The notes: a model not told the origin generated them from the sequence alone. Positions 53,908 to 62,528 are shown, numbered from the stretch's first letter. The stretch: DNA of 64,000 nucleotides from Yoonia maritima (GCF_003003285.1 NZ_PVTP01000006.1:124001-188000), one strand, 5' to 3'. A program made the numbers and translations.

Positions 53908-54753
53908 TTAGCGCCCGGGAATGACGCCGCGCTTTTCGCCTTTGCCTTCCCAGCTCTCAATCGCGGCTACGGCTTCTTCGGCGGTGTCGACGAAACGGAA
54001 CAGTTCTAGGTCGTCAGCAGAAATCGTTCCCGCGTCAGCAAGCGCATCCCAATTGATGATCTTTTCCCAGAATTCTTTGCCGAACAGCAAGAAGGGCACC
54101 CGCGCCATACGCCCAGTTTGGATCAACGTCAGCGCCTCAAACATTTCGTCCAAGGTACCAAAACCACCGGGAAACACGCAAACCGCCGAAGCACGCATCA
54201 GGAAATGCATCTTGCGGATCGCGAAATAGTGGAAGTTAAAGCACAGGTCAGGTGTTACATATTCATTTGGCGCCTGCTCGTGTGGCAAAACAATATTCAG
54301 GCCAATCGACTTACCACCGGCCTCTTGTGCGCCGCGGTTGCCCGCCTCCATCACGCCGGGGCCACCGCCAGTAACAATCACGTCTTCGGTGCCGCCCGTT
54401 TTCAGTGACCGTTCGGTCATGATGCGGGCAAATGTCTGCGCCTCGGCATAGTAGGCCGACAAATCAGATAGGGTTTGCGTCCGCGCCGAATCTTTGTTGG
54501 CAGGCGACGGGATGCGCGCACCACCAAACAGAACGATTGTTGAATCGATGCCTGCTTCGTTCATCAACATTTCAGGCTTTAGCAGCTCCAATTGCAAACG
54601 AACGGGGCGCAATTCTTCGCGGCACAGAAAATCTTCGTCAGCGAATGCCAGCGCATAGGACGGCGCACGTGTCTGCGGCGTATCTGGAATATGGCTCGCT
54701 GCTTCGCGGTCTTGTGAACTGTGGCGGAGCGGATGGCGTCGGTCGTCTGTCAT
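53908..54753 (-). CDS. LOG-family (TIGR00730) nucleotide phosphoribohydrolase
   Basis: A 281-residue protein with the lysine-decarboxylase-like signature of LOG enzymes: GGGPGVMEAGNRGA and PGGFGTLDEMFEALT. LOG proteins release cytokinin bases or hydrolyse nucleoside 5'-monophosphates. It has an N-terminal extension of about 60 residues compared with short LOG proteins. Co-transcribed with gntK (three bases between). Confidence 0.88.
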   Translation of the reverse strand: MTDDRRHPLRHSSQDREAASHIPDTPQTRAPSYALAFADEDFLCREELRPVRLQLELLKPEMLMNEAGIDSTIVLFGGARIPSPANKDSARTQTLSDLSAYYAEAQTFARIMTERSLKTGGTEDVIVTGGGPGVMEAGNRGAQEAGGKSIGLNIVLPHEQAPNEYVTPDLCFNFHYFAIRKMHFLMRASAVCVFPGGFGTLDEMFEALTLIQTGRMARVPFLLFGKEFWEKIINWDALADAGTISADDLELFRFVDTAEEAVAAIESWEGKGEKRGVIPGR

Positions 54754-54837
54754 ACTGCTTTTCCTCGCATTGCGCTTTTGGGCTTTTTCGGTCTATAGCC
54801 CATGACAACAAGTGACCAGAAAAAACCGGAGACACCG

Positions 54838-55665
54838 ATGTCCAACGCCGCCCTTGAGACCGCAATCGAAGCCGCGTGGGAAGCGCGCGACACTATCACG
54901 CCCGCCACAACTGGCGAAACCCGCGAAGCGATCGAAGACACGCTGAACGCGCTGGACAGCGGTAGCCTTCGGGTTGCTGAAAAACAGGACGATGGTAGCT
55001 GGCACGTAAATCAGTGGGCGAAAAAGGCCGTACTGCTAGGTTTCCGTATCAAGGACATGGAAGAACAAACTGGTGGGCCACAGGGTTCTGGCTGGTGGGA
55101 CAAAGTTGACAGCAAATTCAAAGGCTGGGGCGACAATCAGTGGAAAGCTGCGGGTTTCCGCGCCGTGCCAAACGCAGTTGTTCGCAAGTCCGCATTCATC
55201 GCACCCGGCGTTGTACTGATGCCATCCTTTGTGAACCTTGGCGCATATGTCGGCGAAGGCACTATGGTCGATACTTGGGCCACTGTTGGCTCCTGCGCAC
55301 AGATCGGTAAAAACGTACACTTGTCCGGCGGCGTTGGTATCGGCGGCGTTCTTGAACCAATGCAAGCTGGCCCAACAATCATCGAAGACAACTGTTTCAT
55401 CGGTGCCCGCTCCGAAGTCGTCGAAGGCTGCATCGTCCGCGAAGGCGCAGTGCTGGGAATGGGCGTGTTCATCGGCCAATCCACGAAAATCGTTGATCGC
55501 GAAACTGGTGAAGTCATGTACGGCGAAGTACCACCCTACTCTGTTGTTGTGTCCGGCTCCATGCCGTCAAAGAACGGCGTGAACCTATACTGTGCAGTCA
55601 TTGTGAAACGTGTTGATGCAAAGACACGTTCCAAGACTGGCATCAATGAACTGCTGCGCGACTAA
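54838..55665 (+). CDS. dapD: 2,3,4,5-Tetrahydropyridine-2,6-dicarboxylate N-succinyltransferase
   Basis: A 275-residue left-handed beta-helix enzyme of the lysine/diaminopimelate pathway. The hexapeptide repeats ([34 protein letters not shown]) are clear, and [10 protein letters not shown] matches DapD. The start ATG 54838 ([11 protein letters not shown]) has CGGAG upstream and gives the normal length; 54802 would add 12 residues. The next gene begins right after its stop. Confidence 0.96.
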   Translation: MSNAALETAIEAAWEARDTITPATTGETREAIEDTLNALDSGSLRVAEKQDDGSWHVNQWAKKAVLLGFRIKDMEEQTGGPQGSGWWDKVDSKFKGWGDNQWKAAGFRAVPNAVVRKSAFIAPGVVLMPSFVNLGAYVGEGTMVDTWATVGSCAQIGKNVHLSGGVGIGGVLEPMQAGPTIIEDNCFIGARSEVVEGCIVREGAVLGMGVFIGQSTKIVDRETGEVMYGEVPPYSVVVSGSMPSKNGVNLYCAVIVKRVDAKTRSKTGINELLRD

Positions 55666-55950
55666 ATGCTGATCAGCCGGACGCTGGCGCGCAAGCGCAT
55701 CGCCGCGGGGGAACGCCCCTCGCGCCGTGGTGCGTGGCTGCCGGTGCTGGCTGACACCATCATTATCGGTTTGGTGCTGGCCGCCCTATGGCAGCCAGCA
55801 CTGACCTTTATCTATGTCATGCAATTTTCGCTGATATGGACCATTCTATTCTTGATGCTGGTCATCTATGTGCCCGCACAAATCGTGATTATCATTTCTT
55901 CCATGTGGGCCGTTAAATCCCGCTGGGAAGACGAGAAAGGCCCAGAATGA
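55666..55950 (+). CDS. Small two-segment membrane protein
   Basis: A 94-residue protein starting directly at the dapD stop. The N terminus is basic (SRTLARKRIAAGERPSRRGAW), followed by two hydrophobic segments at about 28-45 and 52-80. Not recognised. Coupled to dapD upstream and by four bases (ATGA) to the next gene. Confidence 0.65.
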   Translation: MLISRTLARKRIAAGERPSRRGAWLPVLADTIIIGLVLAALWQPALTFIYVMQFSLIWTILFLMLVIYVPAQIVIIISSMWAVKSRWEDEKGPE

Positions 55951-56291
55951 CCAAGAAAGAAAGCCGCCAAAAGGTATTTACCTTGCTGGTCGAAGTGGGC
56001 CGCAACGATAACGACGGCCTGCCCGAAGGTTCCACTGGTGCGGCCCTGATGTGCTATGCCAGTGGCATTGACGAGGCTGAAGCGGTTCGCGAGACTGTTG
56101 CGATCCTAAAGCAAGCCGACCTCGCGCCGCTGGACGTGTCTGGATACGGCACGCTTGAAGAACGGATCGCCGAAGGCCACGATATTGCCGACGACGAAAA
56201 AGAGCTGATGCAGCGCGCGCTAGAAGAAAACAGCGTTATCGTCGCCCAGATGACACCGTTCTTTGAAGGTGACGACGGCACCCGCCACTAA
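55947..56291 (+). CDS. Conserved small acidic protein, unknown function
   Basis: A 114-residue, mainly helical and acidic cytoplasmic protein (RQKVFTLLVEVGRNDNDGLPEGSTGAALMCYASG and AEAVRETVAILKQADLAPLDVSGYGTLEER). I know of no function. It is the third gene of the dapD transcript and abuts the convergent receptor-like gene (three bases). Confidence 0.65.
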   Translation: MTKKESRQKVFTLLVEVGRNDNDGLPEGSTGAALMCYASGIDEAEAVRETVAILKQADLAPLDVSGYGTLEERIAEGHDIADDEKELMQRALEENSVIVAQMTPFFEGDDGTRH

Positions 56292-56294
56292 TAG

Positions 56295-57350
56295 CTAGTT
56301 TGACGTTCCGAACCATTTACGGTGGATAGAATCGTAAGTGCCATCTTCGCGTAGGCGCAACAGGCTTTGATTGATCGGTTCGGCCAATTGCGAACCAGAC
56401 TGCAAAGCGATCCCATAGTTTTCCGGAACGAACAACTTTCCAACGACGCGAGCACGTCCCCTACCGTCGTTTGCGGCATAATAGGCCAAAATGGGTGCAT
56501 CAAACACCACCACATCAACATCATCGCTCTCAAATGCTGCAATCAATTCTTGAGGGTTCGCGTAACCCGCAAAATCAAGATCCCTGCGCTCTAAAAAGCC
56601 TGCAGCGGTAGATCCATCAACAGTACCAATCGTTTTACCATATAGGTCGCCAATGTTTGTGACCTGAGACTGGATCGCGTCGACGGTCAACACCGCAGTA
56701 ATCCGGGCCACAAAAATCGACACTACAAACAGTGATGAAATCACCATGAACACACCAAAAACACGACCCAACGGCGACCTTGGCTGACGCTCTTCGAACC
56801 CGCCATTAACCACCAAGTTTAAGGCCCACCAAAACGCCGGAAACATGGCCTCGCGGACGGTTAGATCAAAATAATCCTGATAGCGGCGTTCGAAATGCCA
56901 CATAAGCATGCCCCCACCGAACAAGATTGCGAACGCGGCTGCGATAGCAAGTAACAGATCAGATGATAATATCGCGCTCCAGATAGACACAGTTCCGCCA
57001 TCCGCAGGCGCCATGATTTGCAAGCCGGATTCAAAAATAGGCTGCGAAAAATCCATCACGGCTTCGCGGCTTGAGGTGATGGAAATATTAGCAACTGCTG
57101 CGTCAGCTTCGCCATCGCTGACAGCGCTTAACATATCAGCAAAGCCGTCAACGCGCACAACTTCGTAAGTCCAACCAAGATCTTTGGCGACCTCGGCCCA
57201 CAAATCCATAGAGAACCCAGTTTCTTCGCCTCGTTCCAGCATTGAAAATGGCTCGCGGGTGACGGTCATGATTTTCAAATCCTGCGCCCAGCTTGCGACT
57301 GGCGTGCCCAGCAGGAAAAACAGCACTAATATGCGGAATATAGAAATCAT
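56295..57350 (-). CDS. Ionotropic glutamate receptor-like membrane protein (GluR0 layout)
   Basis: A 351-residue protein with signal peptide (about 1-22), first half of a solute-binding lobe (residues 25-125), TM1 at about 130-150, a pore-loop region at about 170-190, TM2 at about 195-222, then the second lobe. This is the layout of prokaryotic glutamate-gated potassium channels. However the TVGYG potassium filter is not present: the loop reads FWWALNLVVNGGFEERQPRSPLG. The binding lobes carry amino-acid-binding-protein features (FSQPIF, TVDGSTAAGF, SDDVDVVVFDAP). Ion selectivity and ligand are unknown; it could also be a receptor without channel function. Confidence 0.8.
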   Translation of the reverse strand: MISIFRILVLFFLLGTPVASWAQDLKIMTVTREPFSMLERGEETGFSMDLWAEVAKDLGWTYEVVRVDGFADMLSAVSDGEADAAVANISITSSREAVMDFSQPIFESGLQIMAPADGGTVSIWSAILSSDLLLAIAAAFAILFGGGMLMWHFERRYQDYFDLTVREAMFPAFWWALNLVVNGGFEERQPRSPLGRVFGVFMVISSLFVVSIFVARITAVLTVDAIQSQVTNIGDLYGKTIGTVDGSTAAGFLERRDLDFAGYANPQELIAAFESDDVDVVVFDAPILAYYAANDGRGRARVVGKLFVPENYGIALQSGSQLAEPINQSLLRLREDGTYDSIHRKWFGTSN

Positions 57351-57569
57351 GATGTCCCCTTCATCTGATTTTCATATGGCACAAGCCTGCGCGTTGTTTC
57401 AATCGCAGATCGGACCTTAGGTTCGAACAAATGCAGAAATACCGCAGTACGCAACGAAATAGAACAAAATCAACGCGCTTGGACCGAAAAATATGAAGAT
57501 TTGCAACTCATGTTTGCGTGTCGACCTGAAATGACTAACCTGTCGATAGTCAGCTATATGGACAACAAA

Positions 57570-58016
57570 ATGTTTGAACATCTTATCGCTCTTTTTCGCA
57601 ATCATGGTGACCCCGCGTATACCACCCCACTTCCACAAGCAGATGCGAGACATGCAATGGGCGCATTGATGGTGCGCGCCGCCAAAGCGGACCAGGCTTA
57701 TCTGTTCGAAGAAATAAACATGATCGATAAAGTGCTTGCCGAACGGAACGGGCTAAACCCCGTAGAAGCGGCCAAAATGCGGGCAGCCTGTGAGAACTTG
57801 GAAAAGGAAATGCCTGCCACCGATGCGATCGCCAGCATACTAAAAGACGTCATCAGCGCAGAGGAAAAAGAGGCGACCCTTCTTGCACTTTGGCGCGTGG
57901 TCTTTGCAGATGGTGTCAAGCACGAGCAAGAAGACCTTGTTTTGCACCAAATCGAAGACGTTCTTGGTGTACCTGCTGACCGCGCCAAACAGCTTCAAAT
58001 GCAATCGATGCAATAG
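57570..58016 (+). CDS. TerB-like tellurite-resistance-fold protein
   Basis: A 148-residue all-helical cytoplasmic protein of the TerB/DjlA-type family: ARHAMGALMVRAAKADQAYLFEEINMIDKVL and LLALWRVVFADGVKHEQEDLVLHQIEDVLGV are the two metal-site helices with conserved acidic residues. It lies alone, so it is not part of a ter operon and tellurite resistance is not implied. The start ATG 57570 (MFEHLIALF) is preferred; ATG 57558 adds four residues. Neither has a strong ribosome-binding site. Confidence 0.75.
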   Translation: MFEHLIALFRNHGDPAYTTPLPQADARHAMGALMVRAAKADQAYLFEEINMIDKVLAERNGLNPVEAAKMRAACENLEKEMPATDAIASILKDVISAEEKEATLLALWRVVFADGVKHEQEDLVLHQIEDVLGVPADRAKQLQMQSMQ

Positions 58017-58031
58017 CACCCCCGGTCGTAC

Positions 58032-59108
58032 CTATAGCAGGTGCCCAGACTTCGCAGCCTTCGTCGCAAGATACGCATGGTTGTGTTCGTTTGCGCCAAC
58101 TTTCAACGGCACCCGTTCAGTCACATGGACCCCACAGCTTTCCATCCGCGCGACCTTGGCTGGGTTGTTCGTTAGCAACCGTGCCTGCGAAAAACCCATG
58201 CGCTTTAGAATTTCTGCGCCAATCCGAAAATCACGCTCGTCATCTTCAAAGCCCAGCCGATGGTTGGCTTCAACAGTATCAAATCCCTGATCCTGCAAGG
58301 AATACGCCCGCATTTTGTTAGCAAGGCCGATGCCGCGGCCCTCTTGGTTCAGATACAATAAAACGCCTGCCCCTTCGGCCCCCATCTGCGCCAAGGCACC
58401 GCGTAACTGCGGGCCGCAGTCGCACTTAAGCGATCCCAGCAGATCACCCGTAAAGCACGCTGAATGCAGTCGCGACAGCACAGGTTTTGAACGGTCTGGC
58501 TGACCGATCTCAACGGCGTAGTGTTCCTCGGCACCATCATCGGGGCGGAAGATATGCAAACGACCTGCTTCAGACACTTCAAGCGGCAAACGCGCGCTGA
58601 TAATTGGGTTAAGGGGGCTTAGCCCATCATCCACCGCAGCATCCGCTGGAACGAGCGTAAGGTTGTGGTTCGCAGCAAAGCCCGTTGCGTCATCTATCGG
58701 AAGAACCACAGCAGCAGGCAGTAGCCGTGCCGCCTTTGTCAGGGCGATCGCTGCGCGATGCAAATCTGCAGGCCCGTCACGTTGTGTTTGCAGCGGCCCC
58801 TTCATTGGTGCACGCAAATCATCTGCGGGGTCTGCAACAGACCGCACCCACGTAAGACTAACATCACTTGGCAAAGTGATCCGTGCAATGTCACCATCAT
58901 AAGCGCGTGCTTTCAAAGTCTCCGCGCGCCAGCTGGTGACAGCCAATACAGGATCACCGCCCAGACCACGTAAATGTGCAAGCCGGACGGCGTCTAGCGT
59001 TTCTGCGGCCAAGACAACCGCGCCACCATCCAACACAACAGGTACCCCCATCCGCAGGTCAGCCCGCGCACGTGCCAGTCGTTCTGTAATATCCGGAGAA
59101 AATCCCAT
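58032..59108 (-). CDS. ribA: GTP cyclohydrolase II with degenerate RibB-like N-terminal domain
   Basis: A 358-residue protein. The C-terminal 200 residues form a complete GTP cyclohydrolase II for riboflavin synthesis: zinc motif SACFTGDLLGSLKCDCGPQL, LYLNQEGRGIGLANKMRAY and LLTNNPAK. The first about 150 residues resemble the dihydroxybutanone phosphate synthase fold but have lost the acidic DDExRExEGD motif (GGAVVLAAETL in its place), so that activity is not expected. Riboflavin supply also feeds BluB through FMN. Confidence 0.9.
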   Translation of the reverse strand: MGFSPDITERLARARADLRMGVPVVLDGGAVVLAAETLDAVRLAHLRGLGGDPVLAVTSWRAETLKARAYDGDIARITLPSDVSLTWVRSVADPADDLRAPMKGPLQTQRDGPADLHRAAIALTKAARLLPAAVVLPIDDATGFAANHNLTLVPADAAVDDGLSPLNPIISARLPLEVSEAGRLHIFRPDDGAEEHYAVEIGQPDRSKPVLSRLHSACFTGDLLGSLKCDCGPQLRGALAQMGAEGAGVLLYLNQEGRGIGLANKMRAYSLQDQGFDTVEANHRLGFEDDERDFRIGAEILKRMGFSQARLLTNNPAKVARMESCGVHVTERVPLKVGANEHNHAYLATKAAKSGHLL

Positions 59109-59178
59109 ACGCCCGCCTTGTATTTGTCACGAACCGATACCCTGTTTTGAAGCAAAGTGAAACATTTGCACGATTAAT

Positions 59179-59192
59179 CACACGAGCGTGTG
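59179..59192. promoter_or_regulatory. 14-bp palindrome upstream of the response-regulator promoter
   Basis: CACACG-AG-CGTGTG, a near-perfect palindrome six bases before a TTGACG -35 box (59198-59203), which is followed at 18-19 bases by TATCAA. It lies between the divergent ribA gene and the OmpR-type regulator gene. A regulator dimer, perhaps the regulator itself, could bind here. Confidence 0.45.
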
Positions 59193-59263
59193 AAAGTTTG
59201 ACGGAAATCCTTGTCCTGCCCGTATCAAAGACACATTTCTAGTGGGTAACGAAGGAGGCTGTC

Positions 59264-59950
59264 ATGGGACAACTCAAGAAAATTTTGCTGGTCGACGATG
59301 ATGATGACCTGCGCGAAGCGCTGGGTGAACAGCTGCTGATGACGGAAGACTTTGATGTGTTCGAGGCCGATGACGGCGCGAGCGCAATGGTGAAAGCCAA
59401 AGAGGGCCTTTACGACCTTATGATTCTGGACGTCGGATTGCCCGACACAGACGGCCGTGAACTGTGCCGTGTCATGCGTAAGCAGGGCGTGAAATGCCCG
59501 ATTCTCATGCTGACGGCGCAAGATAGTGACGCTGACACAATTCTAGGGCTCGACGCGGGCGCGAACGATTATGTCAGCAAGCCATTTAAGTTTCCCGTTC
59601 TGCTTGCACGCATCCGCAGCCAGCTGCGCGCGCACGAGCAATCCGAGGACGCGATTTTCCAGCTTGGGCCGTATACTTTTAAGCCAGCGCAAAAAATGCT
59701 GATAACAGAAGACGATAAGAAAGTACGCCTGACCGAGAAAGAGACGAACATCCTTAAGTTCCTATACCGTTCAACCGAAGGTGTAGTAGCGCGAGACGTC
59801 CTTTTGCATGAGGTATGGGGCTATAATGCAGGTGTTACGACACACACATTAGAGACACATATTTACCGTCTTCGCCAAAAAATAGAACCAGATCCGTCAA
59901 ATGCTCGCCTTCTTGTGACCGAATCTGGAGGTTATAGATTAGTGGCGTAG
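59264..59950 (+). CDS. OmpR-family response regulator (possibly CenR-like)
   Basis: A 228-residue two-domain regulator. The receiver has the acidic triad (LLVDDDDDL), phospho-Asp in MILDVGLPDTDG, Thr in LMLTAQD and Lys in VSKPFKF. The C-terminal winged helix is OmpR-type (RLTEKETNILKFLYR...HTLETHIYRLRQKIE...ESGGYRLV). GAAGGAGG gives it an excellent ribosome-binding site. No kinase gene is adjacent, as for the essential envelope regulator CenR of related bacteria, which it resembles from memory; that identity is tentative. A candidate small RNA follows directly. Confidence 0.93.
   Translation: MGQLKKILLVDDDDDLREALGEQLLMTEDFDVFEADDGASAMVKAKEGLYDLMILDVGLPDTDGRELCRVMRKQGVKCPILMLTAQDSDADTILGLDAGANDYVSKPFKFPVLLARIRSQLRAHEQSEDAIFQLGPYTFKPAQKMLITEDDKKVRLTEKETNILKFLYRSTEGVVARDVLLHEVWGYNAGVTTHTLETHIYRLRQKIEPDPSNARLLVTESGGYRLVA
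59913..59940 (+). promoter_or_regulatory. Weak candidate promoter for the downstream small RNA
   Basis: TTGTGA and TAGATT, 16 bases apart, lie inside the end of the regulator gene and would start transcription just before the first stem-loop. Each hexamer matches four of six consensus bases, so the RNA may equally be cut from the regulator's 3' UTR. Confidence 0.25.
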
Positions 59951-60077
59951 TACTCCAACCCGGTAGTTTGGTTCTCCTCCCTCCCCAAGCTATCGGGCCC
60001 AAGAATACCGCCGGTGATCGGGTCTAATCACCACCTCCCTGTTGGACTTGCCGGGCCTCGTGCCCGGCATTTTTTTG
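59951..60077 (+). ncRNA. Candidate cuckoo/CcsR-type small RNA with anti-Shine-Dalgarno loops
   Basis: Three structures follow the regulator gene. Stem 1: 59960-59971 pairs with 59985-59996 over 12 bases (two G-U), with the 13-base loop TTCTCCTCCCTCC that contains CTCCTCCC exactly. Stem 2: GTCTAAT (60022-60028) with GTTGGAC (60041-60047) around CACCACCTCCCT; a competing hairpin GGTGAT/ATCACC (60013-60032) is possible. Stem 3 is an intrinsic terminator. Paired stem-loops with CUCCUCCC in the loop define the alphaproteobacterial cuckoo RNAs (CcsR in Rhodobacter), which modulate stress and one-carbon genes and sequester or pair with Shine-Dalgarno-like sequence. Structure is read by eye. Confidence 0.75.
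60049..60076 (+). terminator. Rho-independent terminator
   Basis: TGCCGGGC pairs with GCCCGGCA around CTCGT, followed by seven T residues. It ends the response-regulator transcript and the small RNA. Confidence 0.92.
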
Positions 60078-60110
60078 CAGGGTGCTGTTCGCTATCAGTC
60101 GAAAAAAAGC

Positions 60111-60124
60111 AGAGCCGCGGCTCT
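60111..60124. repeat. Perfect 14-bp palindrome
   Basis: AGAGCCGCGGCTCT lies in the 229-base gap between the small-RNA terminator and the OmpA-family gene. It could be a protein-binding site or a hairpin. The rest of the gap is A/T-rich, with GGGATAAAC before the ompA-like ATG, and nothing else recognisable. Confidence 0.4.
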
Positions 60125-60305
60125 TCAACCAACGAATTTCTCAGCACAAGGGCGCCCGAAAAGTTCACTGTCCGACTACGTATAATTCGCCTCCATTTGC
60201 CATCGTGATAAAGGCGAAATAACGCCGATCCAATTTGCGCACGCCATTAATTTGTAGAAGAATTCGAAACTGAAAATTGGCCTGATTAATTAAAGGGATA
60301 AACAT

Positions 60306-61262
60306 ATGAAAGTGCTTAAAGCCGCCTTGCCAGTTTCCATTCTTCTGTCCGTTTCGACGCCAGCGATTGCAGAAACAGACAAAGAGGGATCTTCTGACCA
60401 TCCTCTACTGTCTCGTTACCCTGGTTTCTATATCGACACATATAAAGTTCGTGACTTTGATCGAGCTCAACTCATCGTATCCCCAATGATCGACGACGAC
60501 TATGAAACCATGACCGCCGAAGGTCAGGTCACAAACATCGAATATCGCGCGAGCGATGCAAGCATTTCCGGCTTTCAGCTTTTTGCGAACTATCAAAAGG
60601 CGCTAGAATCTCTCGACGCAGAGATCATTTTTTCATGCTTTGGTGAGGCGGAATGCGGAGCAAAAGGGAATGACTTCTATAACTATAGCATTCGGCACAC
60701 GGCGCTTTTTGGTGGTGATCGCGTCGATTTCATGGAGGAATTCGGCATTCTGAGCGCGAAATTCGAACAAGATGGGCAAGCGGCACATATTTCTATTGTC
60801 ACCGCTGCAAGTAGAAACGACGATCGCCGCGTCCATCAAACCATCGTTTCAACTGCCTCCTTGGATACCGAGAAGATTGGCATCGGCACCATTGAGAACG
60901 TCACTGCAGCAATCGAAGAAACCGGCACAGTCGTTCTGGAAGGTATCTATTTCGAGAGCGGCACGTCAGATTTAACGGATCTTTCCAACGAAACGCTTGA
61001 TACAACCGGCGCCTATCTAGCAGAGAACCCTGATCTATCGTTCTATATCGTTGGACACACGGATTGGGTGGGCAGCTATGATTTCAACTTATCACTGTCA
61101 GAAGACCGCGCCGCGAGCGTAGTTGATGCGTTGACGGAACGAGGAATAGAAGAGGATCGATTGACTAGCGTAGGAATTGGCCCTGTCGCACCAGTTGCAA
61201 ACAACGCTGACGAAACTGGTCGTGCGATCAATCGCAGGGTGGAGCTTGTTCTACGAGAATAA
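60306..61262 (+). CDS. OmpA-family protein with DUF4892-like N-terminal domain
   Basis: A 318-residue secreted protein: signal peptide (MKVLKAALPVSILLSVSTPAIA), a DUF4892-like domain at about residues 30-190 (HPLLSRYPGFYIDTYKVRDFDR, FQLFANYQKALESL), then an OmpA/MotB peptidoglycan-binding domain (IYFESGTSDLTD, VGHTDWVGSYDFNLSLSEDRAASVVDAL, GRAINRRVELVL). No beta-barrel is attached, so it is probably a periplasmic or outer-membrane-associated wall-binding protein. It lies close to an OmpR-type regulator, which may control it. Confidence 0.88.
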   Translation: MKVLKAALPVSILLSVSTPAIAETDKEGSSDHPLLSRYPGFYIDTYKVRDFDRAQLIVSPMIDDDYETMTAEGQVTNIEYRASDASISGFQLFANYQKALESLDAEIIFSCFGEAECGAKGNDFYNYSIRHTALFGGDRVDFMEEFGILSAKFEQDGQAAHISIVTAASRNDDRRVHQTIVSTASLDTEKIGIGTIENVTAAIEETGTVVLEGIYFESGTSDLTDLSNETLDTTGAYLAENPDLSFYIVGHTDWVGSYDFNLSLSEDRAASVVDALTERGIEEDRLTSVGIGPVAPVANNADETGRAINRRVELVLRE

Positions 61263-61287
61263 GAAATAACGTCAATTGAGCCTCGCG

Positions 61288-61313
61288 AGAGATAGGCCCG
61301 ACGGCCTATCTCT
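61288..61313 (+). terminator. Hairpin terminator after the OmpA-family gene
   Basis: An 11-base perfect stem (AGAGATAGGCC / GGCCTATCTCT) with loop CGAC, 25 bases after the stop codon. The tract after it is not a run of T, so efficiency is uncertain. Confidence 0.75.
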
Positions 61314-61406
61314 AATACCTCATCGAACCTCGAAAGGAAGGCAAAGATTTCACCCTATGCCCCTGCGCATACAGAGCGCCGCAAGCCGCGTTTCCCGATG
61401 ATTGTA

Positions 61407-62528
61407 CTACTCCAACGCCTGCTCCCAATCGGCAATCAGATCCCCAATGTCTTCAATCCCAACAGAAACACGGATCAGGTTTTCGGGGATGCCGGTGTGG
61501 GGCTCAATTGTGTGACGATGTTCAACAAGGCTTTCAACGCCGCCTAATGATGTCGCCCGCAAGAACAGCTTCAGACTGCCAACAACGCGCAGCGCGTCTT
61601 CTTTGCTGCCTTTAACCAGCACCGACAAAAGCCCGCCAAACCCACCAGTCATTTGCCGTTTCGCAACGTCGTGACCCGGATGATGCGGTAATCCCGGATA
61701 AAAGACATCGGCGACCTTAGGGTGGGCCATCAGATGTTCTGCCAGCGCCTGCGCATTTTGCGTCATACGCTCAACCCGCAGCGGCAATGTCCGCATTGCA
61801 CGCGTGAGCAGCCAAGCCTCGAACGGCCCCAAAATTGCGCCAGCTCCCTTGCGGTCTGCACGGATATCATCCCAGATCTTCGCGTCAGCATTACCTGTCG
61901 ACAACACCCCGGCCAAAACATCCGAATGGCCGTTGATCCCTTTGGTCGCGGAATGCATCACGATATCAGCGCCAAGAGCCAAAGGCTGCATCAAGATCGG
62001 CGTCGCGGCAGTCGCATCGACCACAAGCGTTGCATCCGTAGCATCAGCTAGGGCCCGGATATCGACGGTTTTGAGCCAGGGGTTTGAAGGTGTCTCTACA
62101 AACACCAATGCAGGTTTGTGCGTTTCACAGGCCGCCGCCAGTTCAGACACATCCACTTCAACCAATGTGATATCGCGGCGCGTTGTGAAGTCACGAATCC
62201 ACGCCGTCGTTCCCCAATAAATGCCAGATTGAACAACTGCGGTCGCGCCATTGGGCAGGGTCCGAAACACAGCCGCAATCGCCGCCATACCCGACGGGAA
62301 CAACAACGTGTCAGCCGCGCCTTCTAGACGCTGCAACACCGCCTCGGCTTGGCGCAGGTTATCGGAATTATCGCGTGAATAAATGTTATCCGGGCGAACC
62401 AAGTCGTAGTTTTCGTCACGCATAAACGTTGTCGAAGGCTGCAACGCAGGCACAACGCCACCTGACTGTGGATCAAGTGCGCCAGCGGCGTGTGCAGCAA
62501 TGGTAGCCGGTTTCAGGTTTTTGGTCAT
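61407..62528 (-). CDS. Trans-sulfuration enzyme family (cystathionine beta-lyase / O-acetylhomoserine-type) PLP protein
   Basis: A 373-residue Cys/Met-metabolism PLP enzyme. YSRDNSDNLRQAE, FPSGMAAIAA, FVETPSNPWLKTVD and the Schiff-base Lys in VMHSATKGINGHSD are conserved. It is most like cystathionine gamma-synthase/beta-lyase (MetB/MetC-type); a precise reaction cannot be fixed. ATG 62528 (MTKNLKPATIAAHAAG) is chosen because AAGGATGC lies upstream; the open frame to 62582 has no such site. Confidence 0.88.
   Translation of the reverse strand: MTKNLKPATIAAHAAGALDPQSGGVVPALQPSTTFMRDENYDLVRPDNIYSRDNSDNLRQAEAVLQRLEGAADTLLFPSGMAAIAAVFRTLPNGATAVVQSGIYWGTTAWIRDFTTRRDITLVEVDVSELAAACETHKPALVFVETPSNPWLKTVDIRALADATDATLVVDATAATPILMQPLALGADIVMHSATKGINGHSDVLAGVLSTGNADAKIWDDIRADRKGAGAILGPFEAWLLTRAMRTLPLRVERMTQNAQALAEHLMAHPKVADVFYPGLPHHPGHDVAKRQMTGGFGGLLSVLVKGSKEDALRVVGSLKLFLRATSLGGVESLVEHRHTIEPHTGIPENLIRVSVGIEDIGDLIADWEQALE

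Noticed and set aside
60186..60218. TTCGCC/GGCGAA inverted repeat before the OmpA-family gene
   Set aside because: Six-base arms 21 bases apart are expected by chance; no other support.
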